From Aphrophora alni (lineage: Eukaryota > Arthropoda > Insecta > Hemiptera > Aphrophoridae), in assembly GCA_963513935.1 (NCBI GenBank), contig OY740770.1, positions 86,649,267 to 86,713,266 on the forward strand: a DNA stretch of 64,000 nucleotides, given 5' to 3'. Position 1 is the first letter of the stretch; every line of letters starts with the position of its first letter. A model generated the notes under the pieces. That model did not search any database and had not been told where the DNA came from. It saw only the letters and a list, made by a program, of their open reading frames with translations. The position numbers and the translations under genes were made by a program. This document shows positions 49,861-62,474 of this stretch, piece by piece.

Positions 49861-51630
49861 TCTGTAAAAACCACTGACTTTCCTTGCTTGGAATTCATTT
49901 TGTGAGAGACTCTGTATACGCTGCAGGTGGTAAGAGTACAGCCATGAAACCAACTTGTATTTAGGCCAACTGTTTTGTTTTCATACTAAATTCTTCAAAC
50001 GCTCGTTCAAGATTATTTTCTTCTAACCCAGTGATTCCAATCCACTGCTTGCCATGGTCTCTATGTGGTTTTAAGCTCCCTGTCTCAGCCAGTCTACTTA
50101 ATACTATGGAAAACGTTTTGTGATTTAGCTGCTGCCCTTCTGGAAGGGTTCATCATAAAAAAATTCAGCTATTGATACAGTCACGCCTTTTCATGAAAAT
50201 CATATCTCCCAGCTCACGAAACAAATTGAACACTTCTTCTAATTTTGGCGTGATTTTAATAACAAGTGTTTATTCCAAAGTTCAAAACACAAAGTCAACA
50301 AACACAGAAAGTTCGTTGTTATGATTAATTGTACAGCCATTTACATAGGTGTTTCAAATCAACTGTTTTTATTAGCTGTTCATTTTCTTAAGCCCCTTAT
50401 GATTCAGCTTCGAATGTGGTTTTTATTTTGGGAAAAATATTAATTTAATTATACATTACAGTATTGTAGTAAATTACTAAGAAATTATGTTTTAATTTTT
50501 TTGGCAATTGCTATGTTATTCTTTAACCTAAAGACGAAAATATTATTGTGTTTGTCGTTTAAAGAACAAAATATTCTGTATTTTGTAGCTTTTTTAGTCA
50601 AATCTACATTTAGTAATGTTTTAAATAAGATAATACACATTTTTAAAGATAGCTCTTTAGAAAATAGACAAAATAAAGCCTTGGTTGTTGGTATACGGAT
50701 TAATGGTTACATATAAATGTGTATACTAAATTTGGACTCAATATTTCATAGTTTCTGTATTAATTTTATTATTGAAAAACCCAAACTTATGTTAACAAAG
50801 GATTTTGGTATATATCAAATGTTTATAGAAACGTTCTGCCTTATTTTAACATCCTTATTAGGCCAGTCAATGAACGATTTTGACTCAGAATTCTTTCAAA
50901 CAACATTGATTGACTTGAAATTTGGACCGTAATTAGAGAAAAGACCAAGAAACAAAAGTAATATAGTGCCGAAGTGCAAACTTTCCGTGGATGGGGACGC
51001 CACCCCTTCTCGGTGGTGAAATTAATATGTTAAAAAATCTATAAAGGGGTGAATTCTAAGCAAAAAATTATGTGTAAACATTTTTTCTAAAATCAATACT
51101 TTTAGAGTTATTCCTGATTTAAAATGTTGGTTTTTCAGCCAAAAAAATACGTTTTCCAACTTTTTTTACGAATAACTCAAAAACCTTCCATTTTAGCGAA
51201 AAAATCTAAATGAATAGAAATGAAGCTCCTTAAACAACATCAATTTTTCCCCGTAGGGACAATAGGAAGCGAATTATGGCTAGTTGACTTCGACTACTTT
51301 TTTGCCGGCAACTTTTATCGAACCTTTTATCGTTAAATAACGGTAAAACGGTGATTTTTCCAAGGTAAAATTATAAGTTGTTTATTAAAATACTCAAAAA
51401 GACCTTTAGCTTTTGTAAAAGTCGATAGAATAAAAATTAACTGAGTTATGATAAAAAGAATGTGGTTGCCTCAATTTTTCGAAGAAAAAAGGAGTACTAT
51501 AACCAAAGGTTAATGAAAATTTAATGTAACCCAATTAAAATTATATTTGTTTGAGTACTAATAATATGTTCCAAAAGTATGGAGAGTTTGGGATGCTTAA
51601 TTTTTAAAAAATTAGGTTTAGTTTATAAAA
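49861..51630. other. Intergenic DNA, unclassified
   Basis: Two adjacent 71-codon open frames at 50501-50932 have no domain and AT-biased composition, so they are not called. A stretch at about 50945-51490, with 'cgaataactcaaaaa' and short inverted phrases, has the look of dispersed repeat DNA, but I cannot name a family. Confidence 0.35.
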
Positions 51631-51635
51631 ACAGT

Positions 51636-54600
51636 TTATACAAACACGCTCACTTAAATATATTATAATATAAATCCATGGAAATATTGTTGTTTTACAC
51701 TTAAAACCACGAATAACCATTTATTATATTAGACATACAAACACGCTCCCTTAAATATATTATAATATAAATTCATGGAAATATTGTTGTTTTACACTTA
51801 AAACCACGAAGAGCCATTTATTATATTAGACATACAAACACGCTCCCTTAAATATATTATAATATAAATCCACGAAAATATTGTTGTTTTACACTTAAAA
51901 CCACGAAGAACCATTTATTATATTAGACATACAAACACGCTCCCTTAAATATATTATAATATAAATCCATGGAAATATTGTTGTTTTACACTTAAAACCA
52001 CGAAGAACCATTTATTATATTAGACATACAAACACGCTCCCTTAAATATATTATAATATAAATCCACAGAAATATTGTTGTTTTACACTTAAAACCACGA
52101 AGAGCCATTTATTATATTAGACATACAAACACGCTCCCTTAAATATATTATAATATAAATCCACGGAAATATTGTTGTTTTACACTTAAAACCACGAAGA
52201 GCCATTTATTATATTAGACATACAAACACGCTCCCTTAAATATATTATAATATAAATCCACGGAAATATTGTTGTTTTACACTTAAAACCACGAAGAACC
52301 ATTTATTATATTAGACATACAAACACGCTCCCTTAAATATATTATAATATAAATCCACGGAAATATTGTTGTTTTACACTTAAAACCACGAAGAACCATT
52401 TATTATATTAGACATACAAACACGCTCCCTTAAATATATTATAATATAAATCCACGGAAATATTGTTGTTTTACACTTAAAACCACGAAGAGCCATTTAT
52501 TATATTAGACATAAAAAACACGCTCCCTTAAATATATTATAATATAAATCCACAGAAATATTGTTGTTTTACACTTAAAACCACGAATAACCGTTTATTA
52601 TATTAGACATACAAACACGCTCCCTTAAATATATTATAATATAAATCCACGGAAATATTGTTGTTTTACACTTAAAACCACGAAGAACCATTTATTATAT
52701 TAGACATACAAACACGCTCCCTTAAATATATTATAATATAAATCCACGGAAATATTGTTGTTTTACACTTAAAACCACGAAGAACCATTTATTATATTAG
52801 ACATACAAACACGCTCCCTTAAATATATTATAATATAAATCCATGGAAATATTGTTGTTTTACACTTAAAACCACGAAGAGCCATTTATTATATTAGACA
52901 TACAAACACGCTCCCTTAAATATATTATAATATAAATCCACGGAAATATTGTTGTTTTACACTTAAAACCACGAAGAACCACGAAGAACCATTTATTATA
53001 TTAGACATACAAACACGCTCCCTTAAATATATTATAATATAAATCCATGGAAATATTGTTGTTTTACACTTAAAACCACGAAGAACCATTTATTATATTA
53101 GACATACAAACACGCTCCCTTAAATATATTATAATATAAATCCACGGAAATATTGTTGTTTTACACTTAAAACCACGAAGAACCACGAAGAACCATTTAT
53201 TATATTAGACATACAAACACGCTCCCTTAAATATATTATAATATAAATCCATGGAAATATTGTTGTTTTACACTTAAAACCACGAAGAACCATTTATTAT
53301 ATTAGACATACAAACACGCTCCCTTAAATATATTATAATATAAATCCATGGAAATATTGTTGTTTTACACTTAAAACCACGAAGAACCATTTATTATATT
53401 AGACATACAAACACGCTCCCTTAAATATATTATAATATAAATCCACAGAAATATTGTTGTTTTACACTTAAAACCACGAAGAGCCATTTATTATATTAGA
53501 CATACAAACACGCTCCCTTAAATATATTATAATATAAATCCACGGAAATATTGTTGTTTTACACTTAAAACCACGAAGAGCCATTTATTATATTAGACAT
53601 ACAAACACGCTCCCTTAAATATATTATAATATAAATCCACGGAAATATTGTTGTTTTACACTTAAAACCACGAAGAACCATTTATTATATTAGACATACA
53701 AACACGCTCCCTTAAATATATTATAATATAAATCCACGGAAATATTGTTGTTTTACACTTAAAACCACGAAGAACCATTTATTATATTAGACATACAAAC
53801 ACGCTCCCTTAAATATATTATAATATAAATCCACGGAAATATTGTTGTTTTACACTTAAAACCACGAAGAACCATTTATTATATTAGACATACAAACACG
53901 CTCCCTTAAATATATTATAATATAAATCCACGGAAATATTGTTGTTTTACACTTAAAACCACGAAGAACCATTTATTATATTAGACATACAAACACGCTC
54001 CCTTAAATATATTATAATATAAATCCACGGAAATATTGTTGTTTTACACTTAAAACCACGAAGAACCATTTATTATATTAGACATACAAACACGCTCCCT
54101 TAAATATATTATAATATAAATCCACGGAAATATTGTTGTTTTACACTTAAAACCACGAAGAACCATTTATTATATTAGACATACAAACACGCTCCCTTAA
54201 ATATATTATAATATAAATCCACGGAAATATTGTTGTTTTACACTTAAAACCACGAAGAGCCATTTATTATATTAGACATAAAAAACACGCTCCCTTAAAT
54301 ATATTATAATATAAATCCACAGAAATATTGTTGTTTTACACTTAAAACCACGAATAACCGTTTATTATATTAGACATACAAACACGCTCCCTTAAATATA
54401 TTATAATATAAATCCACGGAAATATTGTTGTTTTACACTTAAAACCACGAAGAACCATTTATTATATTAGACATACAAACACGCTCCCTTAAATATATTA
54501 TAATATAAATCCACGGAAATATTGTTGTTTTACACTTAAAACCACGAAGAACCATTTATTATATTAGACATACAAACACGCTCCCTTAAATATATTATAA

Positions 54601-57600
54601 TATAAATCCATGGAAATATTGTTGTTTTACACTTAAAACCACGAAGAGCCATTTATTATATTAGACATACAAACACGCTCCCTTAAATATATTATAATAT
54701 AAATCCACGGAAATATTGTTGTTTTACACTTAAAACCACGAAGAACCATTTATTATATTAGACATACAAACACGCTCCCTTAAATATATTATAATATAAA
54801 TCCATGGAAATATTGTTGTTTTACACTTAAAACCACGAAGAGCCATTTATTATATTAGACATACAAACACGCTCCCTTAAATATATTATAATATAAATCC
54901 ACGGAAATATTGTTGTTTTACACTTAAAACCACGAAGAACCACGAAGAACCATTTATTATATTAGACATACAAACACGCTCCCTTAAATATATTATAATA
55001 TAAATCCATGGAAATATTGTTGTTTTACACTTAAAACCACGAAGAACCATTTATTATATTAGACATACAAACACGCTCCCTTAAATATATTATAATATAA
55101 ATCCATGGAAATATTGTTGTTTTACACTTAAAACCACGAAGAACCATTTATTATATTAGACATACAAACACGCTCCCTTAAATATATTATAATATAAATC
55201 CATGGAAATATTGTTGTTTTACACTTAAAACCACGAAGAACCATTTATTATATTAGACATACAAACACGCTCCCTTAAATATATTATAATATAAATCCAC
55301 AGAAATATTGTTGTTTTACACTTAAAACCACGAAGAACCATTTATTATATTAGACATACAAACACGCTCCCTTAAATATATTATAATATAAATCCACGGA
55401 AATATTGTTGTTTTACACTTAAAACCACGAAGAACCATTTATTATATTAGACATACAAACACGCTCCCTTAAATATATTATAATATAAATCCACAGAAAT
55501 ATTGTTGTTTTACACTTAAAACCACGAAGAGCCATTTATTATATTAGACATACAAACACGCTCCCTTAAATATATTATAATATAAATCCACGGAAATATT
55601 GTTGTTTTACACTTAAAACCACGAAGAGCCATTTATTATATTAGACATACAAACACGCTCCCTTAAATATATTATAATATAAATCCACGGAAATATTGTT
55701 GTTTTACACTTAAAACCACGAAGAACCATTTATTATATTAGACATACAAACACGCTCCCTTAAATATATTATAATATAAATCCATGGAAATATTGTTGTT
55801 TTACACTTAAAACCACGAAGAACCATTTATTATATTAGACATACAAACACGCTCCCTTAAATATATTATAATATAAATCCATGGAAATATTGTTGTTTTA
55901 CACTTAAAACCACGAAGAACCATTTATTATATTAGACATACAAACACGCTCCCTTAAATATATTATAATATAAATCCATGGAAATATTGTTGTTTTACAC
56001 TTAAAACCACGAAGAGCCATTTATTATATTAGACATACAAACACGCTCCCTTAAATATATTATAATATAAATCCACGGAAATATTGTTGTTTTACACTTA
56101 AAACCACGAAGAACCACGAAGAACCATTTATTATATTAGACATACAAACACGCTCCCTTAAATATATTATAATATAAATCCATGGAAATATTGTTGTTTT
56201 ACACTTAAAACCACGAAGAACCATTTATTATATTAGACATACAAACACGCTCCCTTAAATATATTATAATATAAATCCATGGAAATATTGTTGTTTTACA
56301 CTTAAAACCACGAAGAACCATTTATTATATTAGACATACAAACACGCTCCCTTAAATATATTATAATATAAATCCATGGAAATATTGTTGTTTTACACTT
56401 AAAACCACGAAGAACCATTTATTATATTAGACATACAAACACGCTCCCTTAAATATATTATAATATAAATCCACAGAAATATTGTTGTTTTACACTTAAA
56501 ACCACGAAGAACCATTTATTATATTAGACATACAAACACGCTCCCTTAAATATATTATAATATAAATCCACGGAAATATTGTTGTTTTACACTTAAAACC
56601 ACGAAGAACCATTTATTATATTAGACATACAAACACGCTCCCTTAAATATATTATAATATAAATCCACAGAAATATTGTTGTTTTACACTTAAAACCACG
56701 AAGAGCCATTTATTATATTAGACATACAAACACGCTCCCTTAAATATATTATAATATAAATCCACGGAAATATTGTTGTTTTACACTTAAAACCACGAAG
56801 AGCCATTTATTATATTAGACATACAAACACGCTCCCTTAAATATATTATAATATAAATCCACGGAAATATTGTTGTTTTACACTTAAAACCACGAAGAAC
56901 CATTTATTATATTAGACATACAAACACGCTCCCTTAAATATATTATAATATAAATCCATGGAAATATTGTTGTTTTACACTTAAAACCACGAAGAGCCAT
57001 TTATTATATTAGACATACAAACACGCTCCCTTAAATATATTATAATATAAATCCATGGAAATATTGTTGTTTTACACTTAAAACCACGAAGAACCATTTA
57101 TTATATTAGACATACAAACACGCTCCCTTAAATATATTATAATATAAATCCACGGAAATATTGTTGTTTTACACTTAAAACCACGAAGAGCCATTTATTA
57201 TATTAGACATACAAACACGCTCCCTTAAATATATTATAATATAAATCCATGGAAATATTGTTGTTTTACACTTAAAACCACGAAGAACCATTTATTATAT
57301 TAGACATACAAACACGCTCCCTTAAATATATTATAATATAAATCCACGGAAATATTGTTGTTTTACACTTAAAACCACGAAGAGCCATTTATTATATTAG
57401 ACATACAAACACGCTCCCTTAAATATATTATAATATAAATCCACGGAAATATTGTTGTTTTACACTTAAAACCACGAAGAACCATTTATTATATTAGACA
57501 TACAAACACGCTCCCTTAAATATATTATAATATAAATCCATGGAAATATTGTTGTTTTACACTTAAAACCACGAAGAGCCATTTATTATATTAGACATAC

Positions 57601-59224
57601 AAACACGCTCCCTTAAATATATTATAATATAAATCCATGGAAATATTGTTGTTTTACACTTAAAACCACGAAGAACCATTTATTATATTAGACATACAAA
57701 CACGCTCCCTTAAATATATTATAATATAAATCCATGGAAATATTGTTGTTTTACACTTAAAACCACGAATAACCGTTTATTATATTAGACATACAAACAC
57801 GCTCCCTTAAATATATTATAATATAAATCCACGGAAATATTGTTGTTTTACACTTAAAACCACGAAGAGCCATTTATTATATTAGACATAAAAAACACGC
57901 TCCCTTAAATATATTATAATATAAATCCACAGAAATATTGTTGTTTTACACTTAAAACCACGAATAACCGTTTATTATATTAGACATACAAACACGCTCC
58001 CTTAAATATATTATAATATAAATGCACGGAAATATTGTTGTTTTACACTTAAAACCACGAAGAACCATTTATTATATTAGACATACAAACACGCTCCCTT
58101 AAATATATTATAATATAAATCCACGGAAATATTGTTGTTTTACACTTAAAACCACGAAGAACCATTTATTATATTAGACATACAAACACGCTCCCTTAAA
58201 TATATTATAATATAAATCCATGGAAATATTGTTGTTTTACACTTAAAACCACGAAGAGCCATTTATTATATTAGACATACAAACACGCTCCCTTAAATAT
58301 ATTATAATATAAATCCACGGAAATATTGTTGTTTTACACTTAAAACCACGAAGAACCACGAAGAACCATTTATTATATTAGACATACAAACACGCTCCCT
58401 TAAATTTATTATAATATAAATCCACGGAAATATTGTTGTTTTACACTTAAAACCACGAAGAACCACGAAGAACCATTTATTATATTAGACATACAAACAC
58501 GCTCCCTTAAATATATTATAATATAAATCCACGGAAATATTGTTGTTTTACACTTAAAACCACGAAGAACCATTTATTATATTAGACATACAAACACGCT
58601 CCCTTAAATATATTATAATATAAATCCATGGAAATATTGTTGTTTTACACTTAAAACCACGAAGAACCATTTATTATATTAGACATACAAACACGCTCCC
58701 TTAAATATATTATAATATAAATCCATGGAAATATTGTTGTTTTACACTTAAAACCACGAAGAGCCATTTATTATATTAGACATACAAACACGCTCCCTTA
58801 AATATATTATAATATAAATCCACGGAAATATTGTTGTTTTACACTTAAAACCACGAAGAACCACGAAGAACCATTTATTATATTAGACATACAAACACGC
58901 TCCCTTAAATTTATTATAATATAAATCCACGGAAATATTGTTGTTTTACACTTAAAACCACGAAGAACCACGAAGAACCATTTATTATATTAGACATACA
59001 AACACGCTCCCTTAAATATATTATAATATAAATCCACGGAAATATTGTTGTTTTACACTTAAAACCACGAAGAACCATTTATTATATTAGACATACAAAC
59101 ACGCTCCCTTAAATATATTATAATATAAATCCATGGAAATATTGTTGTTTTACACTTAAAACCACGAAGAACCATTTATTATATATTAAGCATACAATCA
59201 TGCTCACTCAAATTTATTATAATA
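51636..59224. repeat. 97-bp satellite array, about 78 copies, with higher-order structure
   Basis: The monomer 'acaaacacgctcccttaaat', 'atattataatataaatccac', 'ggaaatattgttgttttaca', 'cttaaaaccacgaagaacca', 'tttattatattagacat' repeats every 97 bp with very high identity. Variants are single-base classes (ccatgg/ccacgg/ccacag; gaacc/gagcc/taaccg), a 98-bp type with 'ataaaaaacacg' (about 52513, 54280 and 57890) and a 106-bp type with an extra 9 bp 'gaaccacga' (about 52975, 53180, 54935, 56112, 58355, 58450, 58860 and 58965). Each unit contains the exact 14-bp palindrome tatattataatata. The terminal monomer at 59165-59224 is diverged and abuts a Helitron end. The array is not CRISPR: it has no unique spacers and no cas genes. 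Confidence 0.98.
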
Positions 59225-60219
59225 CTAGCTGTACCCGGCCACGCGTTGCTGTGGCTCATCTGGTTAAATGGAAAATAAATAAAAGACATAAATAAAGACG
59301 TAAATTAAAATATGTTTATTTTAACAATGCTTGTGGGTACACAATATTTTTTGTAGTTCCATTGTTTGTGTATATATACAGATTATCTGGTTTGCCGACT
59401 CTAGAACATGCAGCATATAATTGTCCATGTGAGAAGCAATCCATTTCTAGATCTAAGCCACACAATTCTAAAGATTGGCTCTGAGCTTTGTTAATGGTAA
59501 TTGCAAATGCCAATCGAATTGGGAACTGCAATCTCTTAAATTTAAATGGCATGTCTGTTGGAATTAAAGGAATGCGAGGAATGAGGACATCATCATTTTT
59601 GTAAGGTCCTCTCAAGATTGTTGCTTCTATGACGTTGTTCATTAATTGTTTCACTGCAAGTCTTGTGCCGTTGCAAAGCTTTGGCTGGTTGATATTGTTT
59701 GCATTTCTGCAATACTTTTCCCATGCCGGATGCTTTCGAAATGTTGCAGGTGGGAATTTCAATGAATTGCATGTTCAATGGCAATTTCAAAGCGGAATGA
59801 GCAGTTCTTCCACCTGGTATCAATGTGGCAGCTATTCCGGATGATGCAAGAGCTAAGGCTATTTCATTTTGTGATCGAATTGTGGCCAGAATCAATTTAA
59901 TCAAGAACGTTTTACCAGTTCCTCCTGGCGCATCTAAGAAGAATATTTCTCCAAACCCGTTATTGACAGTTTGCATTATTTGATCGTAAATGCCTCTTTG
60001 ATCGAGTGTTAGCTTATGAATATTTGATGGCACATATGACAAAAGATCACATTTGTTGTAATTTTGTTCACGACGCAATTCTACATCAAAAGAAGCAGCA
60101 GCAGCAGATCGATTTGGTGATGGCATTCCTAATTGATTGAGAAATTTGTTAGCGATTTCTAAACACAAATCTTCAATTATTATCAACGCTTCATTATAGA
60201 TTTCTGCTGAGAAAAACAT
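59225..60219 (-). mobile_element. Truncated Helitron, 3' end intact
   Basis: On the minus strand the element ends ...gggtacagCTAG at 59225 and is followed by T, the canonical Helitron terminus and target. A hairpin with arms gccac/gtggc (59238-59255) sits just before the CTAG, as expected. The helicase remnant (next entry) lies inside in the matching orientation. The 5' end (TC start) is not found above 60219, nor is the Rep/HUH domain, so the element is 5'-truncated. It sits at the last base of the satellite array, inside a position equivalent to the satellite palindrome (attataata|t). Confidence 0.85.
59316..60219 (-). pseudogene. Helitron Pif1-like helicase, internally deleted
   Basis: The first part (60219 down to about 59720) encodes the N-terminal helicase region: KLTLDQRGIYDQIMQTV, then Walker A in FFLDAPGGTGKTFLIKLIL, then ALASSGIAATLIPGGRTAHS and CNISKASGMGKVLQKC. 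There the frame shifts and the sequence jumps to the C-terminal region (59762 frame, to 59316): LCNGTRLAVKQLMNNVIEAT, IPRIPLIPTDMPFKFKRLQF, AITINKAQSQSLELCGLDLE, and CFSHGQLYAACSRVGKPDNL. Known Helitron helicases have several hundred residues between these parts, including Walker B (DE) and motif III, and these are missing. The helicase would unwind DNA during rolling-circle transposition; this copy cannot function. A cellular Pif1 gene is unlikely, because the C-terminal motifs and the adjacent CTAG end are of Helitron type. Confidence 0.88.
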
Positions 60220-60255
60220 GTTATAAATTGTATCTATTACTTATTTTTATGTCAT

Positions 60256-60282
60256 AATAATAATAATAATAATAATAAGAAT
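60256..60282. repeat. (TAA)n simple repeat
   Basis: About eight units of ataataat type between the Helitron remnant and the next element. Confidence 0.85.
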
Positions 60283-60309
60283 AATATATCAATTGGTTTT
60301 GTATTTATA

Positions 60310-60832
60310 TCCATACTAATATTATAAAGACTTAAAATTTATTTCTTTGTTGTATGTAGGGGTTAATCTCTGGAACTACTGAACCAATTGAAACATTTTT
60401 TAAAATAAAAAGCTACACTATCCCAGAGTAACATAGAGTAGGATTCATTTTGATAAAAAACATTTTTTTATATATTCCATATTTGTAAATTTAATTTGAA
60501 AATCGTAAAAAAATCGTTGGGCATTAAACCCAGCGTCTAGCAGCTGTAGTATCAATAAATAAACAACATTATGAAAAACTAAAAAATTACTATTGAAAGA
60601 TGAAATTTATAAATATCAATAGAAACGTACTATGGCAAAGATGTGCACAACAACATACATTATGTGTGTATGTTGTCATTAAGGTAGGTAAAATAAACTA
60701 AATATAATTTTAGGTTAGGCCTAGAAAGATGAACCAACACATATTTCTTGAATGTACCTATTTGCATTCATTACCATAGCAGCCAATTTAATAAAATAAC
60801 TGATGAAACAGTTGATTCGGATGTCCAGCTAG
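60310..60832 (+). mobile_element. Non-autonomous Helitron, 523 bp
   Basis: Starts TCCATACTAATATTATAAAG right after an A, and ends CTAG right before a T (60829-60832). A hairpin aactg/cagtt (60798-60813) lies about 15 nt before the CTAG. The start matches the 5' terminus known for many insect Helitrons and is followed by the typical 'aactactgaaccaattgaaa' stretch. It has no coding sequence. It has the opposite orientation to the truncated Helitron next door. Confidence 0.75.
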
Positions 60833-61914
60833 TACAAATAATATTTTTAAGTTAGGCATAGATTGAACCAACACATATTTCAACAAACACAAACCAATAA
60901 AAGCTTGCGTTAAGATATTTAAAATTAGGAAAACAATATGTTACAATCTAATTTTAAAAAAAGACATTAAAATTTATTAGTAGGCCTATTTATATATGGT
61001 AAATGATATATTTTATAAATTGAAAATTGCCTCTTTTATTTATAACAATACAAAATCTCTGTCCTAATTAATATTCCCGAGAAAATAACATTGTGTACAA
61101 TAACCTGTTTTAAAAAAGTTATTATTTATGTAACATTTAGATAAGTTTTTATTTAAATTGTAGGCCTAACTGTTACAATTTTGTTTTGTATTTATAAAGA
61201 TTTTTTAATTTTAAAAGAAAGATAAAAATATGACCTTTTAATTATTTTAAATTTTATATTGATAAATCAAATGGTTTAATATAGTTATTATTAATATAAT
61301 GATGAAAAAAGGTTATGACAAAAAATGTTATTTGATTTATTGTATTTTTTTTATTTAATCTGGTTTAACCAAATGAAAGACGGTGAAAAAATACAACAAA
61401 TTATTTATACTCATGAAATTAATGCTGTGGTAAATGTTATTGTACTAACGGAATGTCTTACAAAATAATTGATTTAAACCTTTGTTAATTAAATCTATCA
61501 ACAATGTATTTAACAACAATCCATTTGGAAACATTGAAAATATGTAGTATAGTGTGTGTTGTTTTTACTTCAACAGATGTCGTTGTTCACAAAAACCTAT
61601 CTTAAAAGATAGAAATCCAAATATACAGTTGTTTGAAGTTTGAAATCAGCTGATAATGGAAATATAGAAAACAGTTGACTACAGCTGTTATTATTATAGT
61701 TCATAAACATATGTAATGGCGCTTGCATTTTTGTTAAATATTGAGATATTTTGTGTTGTTTTTATGTTTATTAGATGCGACAGTTTTTCAAAAACTATAT
61801 AAAAACACTCGTGGATTTGAATGGAATATTGTGTCCAAATTTCAAAGCAATCGGTGAAGAACTTTCTGAGATTATCGATTTTGAACAAACGCACATTAAC
61901 ATTTTTATTTATAT
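60833..61914. other. AT-rich intergenic DNA with a possible transposon end module
   Basis: The stretch at 61835-61918 ('caaagcaatcggtgaagaac', 'tttctgagattatcg', ending 'tatttatatagat') resembles a terminal module common in insect non-coding transposon copies. Otherwise nothing is recognised. Confidence 0.4.
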
Positions 61915-62430
61915 AGATTAAACATAGAAATTCACACTATCACATAATATTATAGTTTAAACACAAAAACACACGTATAATCTAACTTGTTATAATAATA
62001 AAGAAAGTGATATATTGTTGTCTTAAACATAGAAAATCACGCAGTCGCTCTTATTATTTACTACACAGAAATAAATACACATGACTTAAAACTTATTAAA
62101 CACACAGAATTGTTTATTTTTAGTTTTAAGCCACGAAACACCTACATAATTCAGTTTAATCACTAAAAGACATCGCGCTCGGCCTTATTACTTTTTTTAA
62201 ACCGAAAACACATAATAAGTAAAACTTATTGTAGTTATAAATACATATATCGTTTCAATCCGAGAAACTCATGGATATATCATTAATACAGAATCGCAAA
62301 TGCACATCGACTTATTATTTCTTTAACATAGGAATTTGTATATAGTTTCAAACTCAAAAACGCACAGACATATCAGGATTCAGAATCACAAGAACATAGT
62401 AAACGCTTTTAAGATTAAGAAGTACATAAA
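61915..62430. repeat. Degenerate tandem array upstream of CSP gene 2
   Basis: Diverged units of the type 'ttaaacatagaaattcacac', 'tttaaacacaaaaacacac', 'cttaaacatagaaaatcacg' and 'ttttaagccacgaaacacct' recur at about 40-60 bp spacing. The phrase 'atattgttgtcttaaacata' is close to satellite 'atattgttgttttacactta'. It parallels the array at 17900-18540 upstream of CSP gene 1. Confidence 0.6.
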
Positions 62431-62431
62431 A

Positions 62432-62433
<2 letters not shown>

Positions 62434-62470
<37 letters not shown>
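62434..62470. repeat. (TA)n microsatellite
   Basis: A 37-bp uninterrupted alternating T/A run separating the degenerate array from the non-LTR fragment. Confidence 0.95.

Positions 62471-62474
<4 letters not shown>

Noticed and set aside
50501..50932. Two adjacent 71-codon open frames
   Set aside because: AT-rich composition with many Phe/Ile/Leu codons, no domain and no conserved context.
51636..59224. Possible CRISPR array
   Set aside because: The units are contiguous 97-bp repeats without unique spacers, the DNA is animal, and there are no cas genes.
51636..60329. Idea that the 97-bp unit derives from the Helitron 5' end (both contain TCCAT and TATTATAA)
   Set aside because: The shared letters are few and AT-rich; the alignment is not better than expected by composition.
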